DNA from: Hwangdonia seohaensis
GTDB lineage: Bacteria; Bacteroidota; Bacteroidia; Flavobacteriales; Flavobacteriaceae
Reading direction: 5' to 3'
NCBI RefSeq assembly: GCF_031932625.1
Contig: NZ_JAVSCK010000005.1
Coordinates: 124,001 to 188,000, forward strand
DNA length: 64,000 nucleotides
In this document: positions 45,337 to 55,470 of the stretch, piece after piece
Position numbering within the stretch: position 1 is the first letter of the stretch
Layout: every line of letters starts with the position of its first letter
Made by a program: the position numbers and the translations under genes
Notes under the pieces: generated by a model
Seen by the model: the letters and a program-made list of their open reading frames with translations, nothing else
Told to the model about the DNA's origin: nothing
Databases searched by the model: none

Positions 45337-47805
45337 ATGAAGACAATCGAAGCTTTTAATAAAAACATAAATTTAAGGCATCTGCTATTGTTTGTGTTGG
45401 TTTTTTTATTGACACTTTCATTGTTTGGGCAACATCCAGTTAGGGACATACTCACTTTAGAAAAAAACTGGAAATTTATTAAAGGCGATGTAACAAATGC
45501 ACAAAAAATCGCTTTTGATGATTCCAATTGGGAAACCGTTACCGTGCCTCACGATTGGGCCATAAAAGGCCCTTTTGATAAGGAAATAGACAAACAAAAC
45601 GTTGCCATTGTTCAAAATGGTGAAAAAGTGGCTACGGAAAAAACAGGGCGCACGGGTGCATTGCCATACATTGGTGTGGGCTGGTACCGCAATACGTTTT
45701 CAATTCCAAATTTTTCCGAAGAAAAAAAAGTCATTTTGCTTTTTGAAGGCGCCATGAGCGAACCGGAAATTTTTCTAAACGGTAAAAAAATAGGCAGTTG
45801 GAATTACGGTTACAGCTATTTTTATTTCGATATCACCGAACATATTTCAGCCAATCAACCCAATACCTTGGCCGTAAAACTCACCAATGTGGGGTTGTCT
45901 TCGCGCTGGTATCCCGGAGCAGGTTTGTATCGTAATGTTCGGGTAATTGTAAAAAACAAAGCCAGCATCAATCAATGGGGAACCTTCATAACCACACCTT
46001 TGATTACAAAGCATTTGGCTAAGGTAAATGTAAAAACCAAAGTGTCTGGAAAGCAGCTTAAATTGGTTACTACAATTAAAGATGCTAACGGAAAAACTGT
46101 TGCAACCGATACTACGGAAACGATTTTTGATAATGAATTCGAACAAAATATAGCTGTTAATAACCTCAATTTATGGAGTCCGGAAACGCCTTATTTGTAT
46201 ACGGCAACCTTTCAATTATATGCTGAAAATATTCTAAAGGATGAAACTGAAACTCGTTTTGGTATTCGGGATATTAAGTATGAAGCGGAAAAAGGATTCA
46301 GTTTAAACGGAACCATTACCAAATTTAAAGGCGTATGTCTGCATCACGATTTAGGCCCTATTGGAACAGCTGTAAATAAATCCGCTTTGCGCAGACAATT
46401 ACGTATTTTAAAGGATATGGGCGCGAATGCCATCCGGAGTTCGCATAACATGCCATCTTTGGAACAATTGGAATTATGCGACGAAATGGGCTTTATGTTT
46501 TTGGCCGAAAGTTTCGATGAATGGGCAAAACCAAAAGTAGAAAACGGCTATCATCGTTTTTTTGAAACCGATGCGGAAAAAGATATTGTAAACTTGGTGC
46601 ATGCCACTAGAAACCACGCAAGCATCGTGATGTGGAGTTCGGGTAACGAAGTACCAGACCAATGGGGCAGCCAAGGTGCAAAACGTGCCAAATGGCTACA
46701 GGATATTTTTCATCGCGAAGACCCAACACGACCCGTAACCGTAGGCATGGATCAAGTAAAGGCGACCATGGCATCGGGCTTTGGTGCGGTATTGGATATT
46801 CCGGGGTTAAATTACCGTGTGCATTTATATGAAGAGGCTTACGAAGCTTTTCCGCAGGGATTGATTTTGGGCTCCGAAACGGCATCTACGGTGAGTTCAC
46901 GTGGAATATATAAGTTTCCCGTTGAAGAATTTAAAATGAAACAATATGATGATTTTCAATCCTCTTCCTACGATTTAGAAGCTTGTAGTTGGTCTAATAT
47001 CCCAGATGAAGATTTTGTATTGCAAGACGATAAACCTTGGGTTATAGGAGAGTTCGTGTGGACCGGATTCGATTATTTGGGCGAGCCCACACCTTACGAT
47101 ACCAAATGGCCATCGCGGAGCTCCTATTTTGGTATTAACGATTTGGCTGGTTTACCAAAAGACCGCTATTATTTATACCGAAGCCGATGGAATACCAAAG
47201 ACGAAACCCTACACATTTTACCGCATTGGAATTGGGAAGGACGCGAAGGCGAAACCACACCCGTATTTGTTTATACCAGCTATACTAGCGCAGAATTGTT
47301 TGTAAACGGCAAGAGTATGGGGATTCAAAAGAAGAATAAAAGCACGCCAAAGCACAGGTACCGTTTGATGTGGATGGATGTAACATATCAACCCGGAACC
47401 ATAAAAGTTGTGGCTTTTGATGATGAAGGAAACCCTGCTGCAGAAAAAGAAATACACACAGCAGGAAAACCTTATAAATTAGTTTTAGAATCAGATAGAA
47501 AAACAATAAAAGCCGATGGCAAAGACTTGGCTTTTGTAACAGTTTCGGTGGTCGATAAAAACGGTGTGCCTTGTCCTACGGCTACCAATCAACTAAAGTT
47601 TAAAGTAAAAGGCGATGGCATTTTTAAAGTGGCTTGTAATGGCGATGCGACTTCACTCGAGCCTTTTCATTTACCAACTATGAAATTATTTAGTGGTAAA
47701 TTAGTGGTTTTGATTCAGTCTGATTCAAAAGCTGGTCATATAGATTTGTCGGTTTCCGGCAAAGGATTAAAAACTGGAAAAGTAACTATTCATACTAAAT
47801 ATTAA
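45337..47805 (+). CDS. GH2 glycoside hydrolase (beta-galactosidase type, DUF4982-like tail)
   Basis: The 822-residue protein has a long N-terminal signal (hydrophobic segment about 15-30, cleavage near LFGQ). The order is jelly roll (about 40-230), Ig-like domain, TIM barrel (about 320-615), then C-terminal Ig-like domains (about 640-820, with VFVYTSYTSAELFVNGKSMG). The acid/base is in WSSGNEVPDQ (Glu438) and the nucleophile in IGEFVWTGFDYLGEP (Glu572). This shape, with DUF4982/Big-type C-terminal domains, is common in Bacteroidetes GH2 beta-galactosidases and differs from LacZ. It probably handles a Gal linkage or sulfated context that the first GH2 does not. That division of work is inference. 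Confidence 0.9.
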   Translation: MKTIEAFNKNINLRHLLLFVLVFLLTLSLFGQHPVRDILTLEKNWKFIKGDVTNAQKIAFDDSNWETVTVPHDWAIKGPFDKEIDKQNVAIVQNGEKVATEKTGRTGALPYIGVGWYRNTFSIPNFSEEKKVILLFEGAMSEPEIFLNGKKIGSWNYGYSYFYFDITEHISANQPNTLAVKLTNVGLSSRWYPGAGLYRNVRVIVKNKASINQWGTFITTPLITKHLAKVNVKTKVSGKQLKLVTTIKDANGKTVATDTTETIFDNEFEQNIAVNNLNLWSPETPYLYTATFQLYAENILKDETETRFGIRDIKYEAEKGFSLNGTITKFKGVCLHHDLGPIGTAVNKSALRRQLRILKDMGANAIRSSHNMPSLEQLELCDEMGFMFLAESFDEWAKPKVENGYHRFFETDAEKDIVNLVHATRNHASIVMWSSGNEVPDQWGSQGAKRAKWLQDIFHREDPTRPVTVGMDQVKATMASGFGAVLDIPGLNYRVHLYEEAYEAFPQGLILGSETASTVSSRGIYKFPVEEFKMKQYDDFQSSSYDLEACSWSNIPDEDFVLQDDKPWVIGEFVWTGFDYLGEPTPYDTKWPSRSSYFGINDLAGLPKDRYYLYRSRWNTKDETLHILPHWNWEGREGETTPVFVYTSYTSAELFVNGKSMGIQKKNKSTPKHRYRLMWMDVTYQPGTIKVVAFDDEGNPAAEKEIHTAGKPYKLVLESDRKTIKADGKDLAFVTVSVVDKNGVPCPTATNQLKFKVKGDGIFKVACNGDATSLEPFHLPTMKLFSGKLVVLIQSDSKAGHIDLSVSGKGLKTGKVTIHTKY

Positions 47806-47810
47806 AAAAA

Positions 47811-49379
47811 ATGAAATTATTTCGTATTCCTATTGCGTTCATTTGTATAACGGTTATGTTTGGATGCCAAAATAAATCCAAGCAATCAGAAGTACAACCA
47901 ACCAATCAACCAAACATCATTTATATTCTAGCGGATGATTTGGGTTACGGCGATTTAGGAGCTTACGGACAAACCAAAATCGAAACCCCAAACATTGATG
48001 CTTTGGCACAAGAAGGGATGTTGTTTACACAGCATTACACAGCTGCTCCGGTGTGCGCACCGGCACGAGCTTCATTGTTAACAGGTAAACACGGTGGACA
48101 TGCGAGTATTAGGGGAAATGACGAATGGAGATCACGAGGCAATGTGTGGGATTATTTAGAAATGCTAAAAGATTCTACCCTTGAAGGCCAGCGCCCCATG
48201 CCAAAAAACACCACAACTATGGCCCAATTATTAAAAACAGCCAATTATAAAACGGGCATCGTTGGAAAATGGGGATTGGGCGCACCGCATACCGAGTCCA
48301 TACCAACTAAAATGGGCTTTGATTACTTTTTTGGGTACAACTGCCAACGTATTGCACATACATACACCCCAACACATCTATACGAAAACGAAAAGCGGTT
48401 TCACTTAAAAAATGATACTATAGCGCCGCATTCAGGCACAGGAAATGATGGTGATTCATTAGCTGAATCAACGTATGAAAAGTTTTATCAGCCCGATTAC
48501 AGTCCAACTATAATTTTTGACAAAATGATGGGGTTCATCGAAGAAAATAAAAAAGAGCCCTTCTTTATGTATTGGGCAAGCCCTATTCCGCACGTGCCGT
48601 TACAGGCGCCAAAAAAATGGGTAGATTATTATGTTGAAAAATTCGGAGACGAAAAACCCTATTATCACAGAGAAAAAGGCAACTATTTTCCAACCCGATA
48701 TCCGCATGCTACTTATGCGGCAATGATATCTTATTTAGATGAAAACGTAGGGAAGCTGGTATCCTATTTAAAAAATGAAGGTTTATACGATAACACTTTA
48801 ATTATTTTTACATCAGATAATGGACCATCAAATCATGGTGGGGGAGATTCACAATGGTTCAATAGCACAGGATTATTTAAAAATAAAGCTGGAAGAGTTA
48901 AAGGCTTTACATACGAAGGCGGCATTCGCGTACCCATGATTGCTACTTGGCCCGAAAAAATAAAAGCAGGCTCAACAAGCAATCATATTTCAGCATTTTA
49001 TGATGTCTTGCCTACATTCAATGAGATTGCAAACGTAGAAACCGATTACAAAAGTGATGGCATTAGTTTTTATAATGCCCTTACAAATCCCGATAAACAA
49101 AAAGAACACAACTATCTGTATTGGGAATTTGCAGGTTACCAAGGGCAAGTAGCCGTAAGAATGGGCAAGTGGAAAATGATTTGGAAAAACATTAAAACAG
49201 GCAATAAAGAGGTTGAGTTGTATGATTTAGATGCTGATATAAAAGAGGAAAACAACATGATGGACAAGCACCCGGAAATGCTTGAAAAATTCATTGAAAT
49301 CGTTAAAAAAGAACATCAAACACCCGAAAACGAATCCTTTGTGATTGAAGCTGTAGAAAACCTTGTTAATCAAAAATAA
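47811..49379 (+). CDS. Family S1 sulfatase lipoprotein (Cys-type formylglycine)
   Basis: The 522-residue protein has a lipoprotein signal (lipobox VMFGC). It contains the S1 sulfatase signature CAPARASLLTGKHGG with Cys82 in the C-x-P-x-R motif, to be converted to formylglycine, and IIYILADDLGYGDLGAYG for metal binding. The third motif, IGIVGKWGLG-like around GIVGKWGLG, and SDNGPSNHGG are also present. It would remove sulfate esters from sugars in the periplasm. Overall it is like arylsulfatase-A-type enzymes (S1_16 or related by impression). The Cys needs an anaerobic-type or FGE maturase, which is not encoded in this window. Confidence 0.9.
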   Translation: MKLFRIPIAFICITVMFGCQNKSKQSEVQPTNQPNIIYILADDLGYGDLGAYGQTKIETPNIDALAQEGMLFTQHYTAAPVCAPARASLLTGKHGGHASIRGNDEWRSRGNVWDYLEMLKDSTLEGQRPMPKNTTTMAQLLKTANYKTGIVGKWGLGAPHTESIPTKMGFDYFFGYNCQRIAHTYTPTHLYENEKRFHLKNDTIAPHSGTGNDGDSLAESTYEKFYQPDYSPTIIFDKMMGFIEENKKEPFFMYWASPIPHVPLQAPKKWVDYYVEKFGDEKPYYHREKGNYFPTRYPHATYAAMISYLDENVGKLVSYLKNEGLYDNTLIIFTSDNGPSNHGGGDSQWFNSTGLFKNKAGRVKGFTYEGGIRVPMIATWPEKIKAGSTSNHISAFYDVLPTFNEIANVETDYKSDGISFYNALTNPDKQKEHNYLYWEFAGYQGQVAVRMGKWKMIWKNIKTGNKEVELYDLDADIKEENNMMDKHPEMLEKFIEIVKKEHQTPENESFVIEAVENLVNQK

Positions 49380-49393
49380 ATAACAATCATATT

Positions 49394-50992
49394 ATGAAAT
49401 TATTAAACCATTTGGCTATAATCGGTTGCATCTTTTTGCTTGTCGGATGTAAAGACAAAGCAACTTCAAAGGAAACTGATAAAAAACCCAACATTGTTTT
49501 TATCATGTCCGATGACCATGCCTATCAAGCCATTAGTGCTTATAGTGATAAGCTGATACAAACCCCAAACATCGATCGTATTGCCACCGAAGGCATGCTA
49601 TTTACCAATGCCACGGTTACTAACTCGATTTGCGCACCATCGCGAGCTGTAATATTAACCGGTAAACACAGTCATATAAACGGTAAAATTGACAACTTAA
49701 GTAAGTTTGATACTACTAATGTGACCTTTCCCCAAATGCTTCAAAAAGCGGGTTATCAAACAGCAATGTTCGGTAAGCTTCATTTTGGAAACAATCCAAA
49801 AGGCTTTGATGAATTCAAAATTTTACCCGGACAAGGAAGTTATTACAACCCGAGGTTTATCACCCAAAAAGGCGACACGATCATAAAGGGGTACGTCACC
49901 GATATTACTACGGATTTAACCTTGGATTGGATGAAAAACCGCAGGGACCCCAACAAACCTTTCATGCTCATGTATTTGCACAAGGCGCCACATCGTGCGT
50001 GGTTGCCCAACAAAAAGTATTATACAGAATTTACCAAAAAAACATTCCCGTTACCGGAAACCCTGTTTGACGATTATAAAACACGGGGAGCGGCTGCCAA
50101 AACTGCCGAAATGGGTGTTTTTAAACACATGTCGTTAATTAACGATGTTAAGCTTAGGCCGGAAACCGTAAAAGAACTCGGTATTGAACAATGGAGCAAA
50201 TTGGGGCAAAGCATTGGTAGATTAGATTCGGTGCAGCGTGCCGATTGGGATGCGGTTTATAACCCTATTGATGAAGATTTCAAAAAAAGATACCCAACCA
50301 TGAACGACTCCACTTTTACGGTTTGGAAATACCAACGTTATATGCAGGATTATTTAGGCACCATTGCATCGGTTGATGATAATGTGGGACGCGTATTGGA
50401 TTATTTAGATGAAGAAAAACTCGCTGATAACACTATTGTAATTTATACCTCCGACCAAGGGTTTTACCTCGGCGAACACGGTTGGTTCGATAAGCGTTTT
50501 ATGTATAATGAATCTTTTAAAACCCCACTTTTAATCAAATGGCCAAATAAAATTACCGCGGGCATTACTGAAGATGAAATGGTGCAGAATCTGGATTTTG
50601 CACAAACCTTTCTGGAAGTTGCAGGTGTAAAAGCACCAAAAGAAATGCAAGGTGAAAGCTTAGTGCCTTTGTTAACAGGAAAAAAAGAGGCTTGGGATAG
50701 AGAGGCTGTATATTATCATTATTATGAATATCCCGCAGAACACGCCGTAAAAAGGCATTATGGCATTGCAACCAAAGATTATAAATTGATACATTTTTAT
50801 CACGATGTAAACGAATGGGAACTCTACGATAGTAAAAATGATCCTAACGAGGTAAACAACGTGTACAACGACCCTAATTACGCAGATGTGGTTAAAGAGA
50901 TGACCCAAAAACTAAAAGATATTAGGGAAAAATACAAAGATTCTGAAACCTTGGATAATCACTATATAGAGCTTTATAACAAGAAAAAGTAG
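49394..50992 (+). CDS. Family S1 sulfatase lipoprotein (probable N-acetylglucosamine-6-sulfatase type)
   Basis: The 532-residue protein has a lipoprotein signal (lipobox LLVGC). The sulfatase motif CAPSRAVILTGKHSHING carries Cys80 in C-x-P-S-R; IVFIMSDDHAYQAISAY supplies metal ligands, and TSDQGFYLGEHGWFDKRFMY is typical of the S1_11 GlcNAc-6-O-sulfatase and related group. Sulfated GlcNAc occurs in mucins and keratan sulfate, which fits the beta-galactosidases and hexosaminidases around it. It ends the long enzyme operon and is followed by a bidirectional terminator. Subfamily is from motif impression only. Confidence 0.9.
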   Translation: MKLLNHLAIIGCIFLLVGCKDKATSKETDKKPNIVFIMSDDHAYQAISAYSDKLIQTPNIDRIATEGMLFTNATVTNSICAPSRAVILTGKHSHINGKIDNLSKFDTTNVTFPQMLQKAGYQTAMFGKLHFGNNPKGFDEFKILPGQGSYYNPRFITQKGDTIIKGYVTDITTDLTLDWMKNRRDPNKPFMLMYLHKAPHRAWLPNKKYYTEFTKKTFPLPETLFDDYKTRGAAAKTAEMGVFKHMSLINDVKLRPETVKELGIEQWSKLGQSIGRLDSVQRADWDAVYNPIDEDFKKRYPTMNDSTFTVWKYQRYMQDYLGTIASVDDNVGRVLDYLDEEKLADNTIVIYTSDQGFYLGEHGWFDKRFMYNESFKTPLLIKWPNKITAGITEDEMVQNLDFAQTFLEVAGVKAPKEMQGESLVPLLTGKKEAWDREAVYYHYYEYPAEHAVKRHYGIATKDYKLIHFYHDVNEWELYDSKNDPNEVNNVYNDPNYADVVKEMTQKLKDIREKYKDSETLDNHYIELYNKKK

Positions 50993-51052
50993 TTTAATTA
51001 ACAGATGTAAAGCATGATTATTAATTAAAAATTTTCTGAATATAGATTAAAT

Positions 51053-51096
51053 AAAAAATCCCGTTTGGTTTATTTTTAACCACACGGGATTTTTTA
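51053..51096. terminator. Bidirectional terminator between the sulfatase and GH84 genes
   Basis: AAAAATCCCGTTTGGTT (about 51054-51070) pairs with AACCACACGGGATTTTT (about 51078-51094) with one mismatch and a 7-base loop, flanked by A and T runs. The genes on both sides converge on it. Confidence 0.9.
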
Positions 51097-51174
51097 TAAC
51101 ACGCTTTAAAACTAGTTTTGATAGGTTTTTGAAACTATTATTCTACTTTAAAACGAACTGTTTTTCCTTTTGAT

Positions 51175-53367
51175 TTACTTAATTTTAACCGTAAATTTTT
51201 CAATTTTAAGGCTTAGAGTTTCGCTTGTTGTGTTTTTAATACGAATGTATTTTACAATGGTGTTTATAGATGCTTGTAATGATGCGTCTTTTTGTTCTGT
51301 TTTTATAGCTGTCCAATCGTTTCCATTTACTGAAACTTCCAATTCCAAATTGCTATAACCGGAAACTGGAGAGAGTTTAAAATGTAATTTACTGGCACGA
51401 GTGGTACTTTGCAATTCAAATCCAAAATAGGCTTGTGGCGATATGTGAATGACTTCCAACGGCGGATTTAGTGCCAGTGTTCTATCTCTCAAAGTGATTT
51501 GTTGATTTTTTAACTGGGCTATGTTGGTAAAAAGTTTATGCGGATTGTAATTGGCTTCTACTTCCAGGTTTTTACCAAACGCTTTATTATAGGCTTGGGT
51601 TAAATGCTCAAAACTTTTATCGATTAAAGGTGTGATTACCAAAGTTGCCGTTTTGATCCCCGGTTGATACGGGTTTTGATTTTCTTGACGATCAATGCTG
51701 TACATTTCTACTTTAATGGCTTTCAGTGCATGATAGCTTCGTTCAAAACCATCATTGTCTTTCTCTTTTAAGGCAGTGTGCATGTTTAACATGGCTAATC
51801 CCGATTGCCCCAATAATTTAAACTGCTCAACCCAAGGGCGGATTTCATCTAAAAGCACAGGATTGTCTGTGCTATGCAATAAAATATAAGAAGCTTCAAC
51901 CATGGCTTGAAATTCTTTTTGCACCGTATCGAAATTTTCAATAGTGCTGTCGGCTTCTAGATCTTTTAAAAATGCATCCGCTTTTGGTGCAAAACTAACA
52001 GATTCACTTCTTCTGTAACGGTGCCCGTTTGGTCCTAAATCACTGTTATGTGTCGCAAAAATTTCCAAAGCTTTATAACTTTTGGGCATCACAACCTGTA
52101 GTGCTTTTTTCCAATTACTTTCGGGTTGATATTCAGACATATTCCAAGTATAATCGGCAACACCGTAAATGGCAATTTTAGAGGCTTCGGCATGCTCCAT
52201 TGGGTTTGATACAAATCCAGATACATCTTGGGCAATATCTGTTCCATTACCATAAGCTGGCCCTAAAAGCATGTGGTTTCTAACATAATCTGAAACGGGA
52301 AAATTCCACCAAATAAAGGCATTACGATTTATTTTCGTGTTAATCCAATTCATGGTTTCCTTATCGATATCAGCCACTACGGTGTTGCCGGTCCACATAA
52401 TTCTTACGGATGGATGCAGTTCTTTCCCTAAAGTTTCTAAATAGCCACCTTCGGGTTTAGACCAACCTTTGTTATATTCCGTAGGGCACATAATTAAAGG
52501 TTTAACATCTGTTCTCTTTTTGATAAATTCAGCATGTAAAAAATTCAATAATTCGGCTTGTTGCTTGGGATTGGTGCCTTCTCCAGAAATATCATCAAAA
52601 AATACGGCATAAGCGCGTACGCCTAAATCGTACATCAATTCAAATTTATGGAGTAGAGCTTTTCGGTCTTCATTATGCCATTTAATATCCTTTCCTGGAT
52701 GAATGGCCCAAACAAAATCTACGTGGTTTAATGCTGCTCTATCAATTAATTTTTTTAGTTGTGCTGCTTCATTTTCAGGATAGGGTTTTCTCCAATGTGG
52801 AGAGCTGTGGTACGGATCGTCTTTAGGGCCGTAAATGTATGTGTTCAGCTTATTTTCACCATAAAAATCTATTTGACGCATACGATGCTTAAAACTCCAT
52901 GGGGTGCCATAAAACCCTTCAACGGTGCCACGAGCAGCTATATCTGGGTAGTCTGAAATGTATCCTAAAGGAATTGTCTCATTTTTTAGTAGCGCCATTA
53001 AGGTTCTAACGCCATAATAAGCGCCTCTGGCATCACGACCAATAACCGAAATCTGTTTTTTGGATATATTAATATGATAGCTTTCAGCCTTTTTTGGCAC
53101 CTTGTTTTTTAGTTTTTTGGGAAATCTATCATTGACGTTGCCTATTTGAATTGAAAAGCCTTTGTTTGAGATGTTATCATTTGTAAAATAGGTAGATAAC
53201 AAATTTTGTGTGGCTTTATCCGTGCTTTTTTGCTGAATATGAAATAGGGCAGGCGTATCAAAATAGTCGCCAATAACCACATGCTGAGGTTTGGGATTGA
53301 TGTTTATATTTTGTGCAAAACCAAATCCAACGGTTAAAATTAGAAGTATAAAAAATGAATGACGCAT
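51175..53367 (-). CDS. GH84 beta-N-acetylglucosaminidase (O-GlcNAcase-like, secreted)
   Basis: The 730-residue protein has a Sec signal (cleavage near GFGFAQ). A GH20b-like N-terminal domain (about 22-140) precedes the GH84 barrel (about 142-430) with RGTVEGFYGTPWS, NTYIYGPKDDPYH and the catalytic pair AVFFDDISG (Asp258, Asp259). A helical region and a C-terminal F5/8-type discoidin-like sandwich (about 600-730) follow. The order is that of the Bacteroides thetaiotaomicron GH84 enzyme. It removes beta-linked GlcNAc with substrate-assisted catalysis, probably in the periplasm. It is the second gene after GH20 on the minus strand, 57 bases away, so the two are likely co-transcribed. Confidence 0.93.
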   Translation of the reverse strand: MRHSFFILLILTVGFGFAQNININPKPQHVVIGDYFDTPALFHIQQKSTDKATQNLLSTYFTNDNISNKGFSIQIGNVNDRFPKKLKNKVPKKAESYHINISKKQISVIGRDARGAYYGVRTLMALLKNETIPLGYISDYPDIAARGTVEGFYGTPWSFKHRMRQIDFYGENKLNTYIYGPKDDPYHSSPHWRKPYPENEAAQLKKLIDRAALNHVDFVWAIHPGKDIKWHNEDRKALLHKFELMYDLGVRAYAVFFDDISGEGTNPKQQAELLNFLHAEFIKKRTDVKPLIMCPTEYNKGWSKPEGGYLETLGKELHPSVRIMWTGNTVVADIDKETMNWINTKINRNAFIWWNFPVSDYVRNHMLLGPAYGNGTDIAQDVSGFVSNPMEHAEASKIAIYGVADYTWNMSEYQPESNWKKALQVVMPKSYKALEIFATHNSDLGPNGHRYRRSESVSFAPKADAFLKDLEADSTIENFDTVQKEFQAMVEASYILLHSTDNPVLLDEIRPWVEQFKLLGQSGLAMLNMHTALKEKDNDGFERSYHALKAIKVEMYSIDRQENQNPYQPGIKTATLVITPLIDKSFEHLTQAYNKAFGKNLEVEANYNPHKLFTNIAQLKNQQITLRDRTLALNPPLEVIHISPQAYFGFELQSTTRASKLHFKLSPVSGYSNLELEVSVNGNDWTAIKTEQKDASLQASINTIVKYIRIKNTTSETLSLKIEKFTVKIK

Positions 53368-53424
53368 GGTTGTAAGCCTTTGTTTATATGAATATATTAG
53401 GGTTAATAATAGTAGAATTTTGTT

Positions 53425-55050
53425 TTATTTATAATCCTTGTAATAGTTAATGCCCAAAGCGTCCCAATGGGTTTGTATTTTTTTTAGGGCTATTTTAAAA
53501 CTGTTGTAATCTTTGTTTTCAAGCGGTGTCCAGCCTACTTCGGCATATGCCGCAATTCTTGGGAAACTTTGTCGTTCAACATCTGCATTTGTTGGTGTCC
53601 ATTCGCTCCACATTTGGCAACCAAGGCCGTAAATATTATCGTGGTATTGCGCATCTAAACCGTCGGGAATTGGGTTAAAATTATAAGCTTTTTCTAGCGG
53701 GATGCTTTTGTAGCTATAATCTAGATAAGTACTGCTATGTAGTGAGTTAACGATACTATAGCCTTTTTTTGCGGCATCCGTCAATAATTCTAAATCGCCT
53801 TTCCAGAAATGCACAATCACGTTTTTAGCGAGTTCGGTTTCAGCCTCTTTGTCGTTTTTCTTTTCACCAAAATCTTTATGGATATTTTTACCTAAAATTT
53901 CGTTCCAGCCCATCATACGCCGGCCGTTTTCTTCTATAAATTTAGATATTTTATTGGTAAAATCTACTTGTAAATCGGCTGGTGTTTTAATGTTGTTTTC
54001 TTTCATGTATTTTTGAACAGATTTGGATTTTTCCCATACCTCGTAACCCACTTCATCACCTCCAATATGTATCACTTCCGATGGGAACAATTCAAACAAT
54101 TCCATTAAGACATCTTTAATAAAAGTAATGACTTCGGGTTTTGTGACATCGTAGTTATCATATAAACGCCCAAATTTAACAGGTACGTCAATATCAACCC
54201 CTGCAGTACCCAACCATGTGTAGGCGGCAATGGCGGCGCTGGAGTGCCCGGGCATTTCAAATTCCGGAACTATATTTATATGTCTTTCGGCGGCATACGC
54301 CACAATGTCTTTTATCTGCTTTTGGGTATAGAATCCGCCATGGGGTTCGCCTGAAGTTTTTCCACTTTTCCAAGTGCCTATTTCGCTGTCTTTTCTAAAG
54401 GCGCCGACTTCGGTCAATAACGGATATTTTTTTATTTCCACGCGCCAACCGGCATCGTCAATTAAATGCCAATGGAAGGTGTTCATTTTAAGTAATGCCA
54501 TTTGGTCCAGCATTTGCTTAACGAATTCCTCGCCATGAAAATAGCGCGATTCGTCCAACATGTAAGCACGCCATTTAAAACGCGGATTATCGTTTATGGT
54601 AACAGAGGGCACCAAGTATTTTGTGGTGTTTGTGGTTTCGGAGGTTTCGTTGGAAATTAACTGTTTTATGGTTTGTACGGCGTAAAAATATCCCGCGTCA
54701 TGATTGGCGTAAACCGTTATGTTTTCAGGCGTAACAACCAATTCGTAGGCTTCTTTATCCAATCCTTCCTTTTGTTGAAAGACGATTGATGCATTTTTAT
54801 CGCTGCTTGTTTTCAGTTTAAAACCCGTGGATTCATCAACAAAATCTTGAAGGTATTTTGCTGCGGCTTGTTGTGCTTTGGTATCGGCAAAAATCTGTTG
54901 GCCGTCTTTAAGGGCAAAAGAGGCTTCGGACAAATCCATTGATGCCGGTTTTGGCAGTAGTGCAATTTCGGATGTCGTAAAGGTTTTGTTTTTTTCTGTA
55001 CAACTAGTCAATGAAATAAGTCCGATTAAAGTATAGATAAAGAATTTCAT
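53425..55050 (-). CDS. GH20 beta-N-acetylhexosaminidase lipoprotein
   Basis: The 541-residue protein has a lipoprotein signal (lipobox SLTSC, Cys17). A GH20b domain (about 28-152) is followed by a standard GH20 barrel (about 155-541) with RAYMLDESRYFHG, FHWHLIDDAGWR, IVPEFEMPGHSSAA and the catalytic HIGGDEVGYEVW (Asp332, Glu333). Unlike the GH20 encoded at 37204 it has the canonical motif and no C-terminal extension. It would release terminal GlcNAc or GalNAc in the periplasm. Its start region is shared, divergently, with the sialic acid transporter gene, in a gap holding a candidate GntR operator. Confidence 0.94.
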   Translation of the reverse strand: MKFFIYTLIGLISLTSCTEKNKTFTTSEIALLPKPASMDLSEASFALKDGQQIFADTKAQQAAAKYLQDFVDESTGFKLKTSSDKNASIVFQQKEGLDKEAYELVVTPENITVYANHDAGYFYAVQTIKQLISNETSETTNTTKYLVPSVTINDNPRFKWRAYMLDESRYFHGEEFVKQMLDQMALLKMNTFHWHLIDDAGWRVEIKKYPLLTEVGAFRKDSEIGTWKSGKTSGEPHGGFYTQKQIKDIVAYAAERHINIVPEFEMPGHSSAAIAAYTWLGTAGVDIDVPVKFGRLYDNYDVTKPEVITFIKDVLMELFELFPSEVIHIGGDEVGYEVWEKSKSVQKYMKENNIKTPADLQVDFTNKISKFIEENGRRMMGWNEILGKNIHKDFGEKKNDKEAETELAKNVIVHFWKGDLELLTDAAKKGYSIVNSLHSSTYLDYSYKSIPLEKAYNFNPIPDGLDAQYHDNIYGLGCQMWSEWTPTNADVERQSFPRIAAYAEVGWTPLENKDYNSFKIALKKIQTHWDALGINYYKDYK

Positions 55051-55470
55051 TTTGAATATTTTAAGGGTTTTAATGATTGATAAAAATAGTTAAATAAAGC
55101 GTTTTAAATAATGAATGCCTTCCCGATTTTTTGAATTGAACAGATTTTTAAGGTTTCTTTGGAAAAGCAAGATTTAAAGATGAATTTTGAAATAAATAAC
55201 CAGTATATTTATAATTTTAATAGTTTTTTGAGGCTACTAATTTTATTTAGGAATCTAATTTCCTTATTGTCCTTAATATAAAATACAAAGGTAACCAATA
55301 AATTATTATGTTATACATAATACATATAACTTATTTTTACTAACTTAGTCGCAAAATTTTATTTTAAGAAATCTAATAGTTTGATTTTAAAGTCATAGTA
55401 TTTCAGAAAATAAAGCTTGATAGAATTTTAATTTGGAACAAAAAAGTCTCTTATTTAAACGTATTTTAAA
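55051..55470. promoter_or_regulatory. Divergent promoter region of GH20 and the transporter, with candidate GntR operator
   Basis: This 420-base gap has no gene. The palindrome TATGTTATACATA (55307-55319), extendable to ATTATGT and ACATAAT arms, is the fourth TATGTnnnACATA site of the locus. It is 151 bases before the transporter start and 256 bases before the GH20 start on the other strand. The right half is very AT-rich. I do not see an exact TAnnTTTG box that decides the start of either transcript. Confidence 0.6.
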
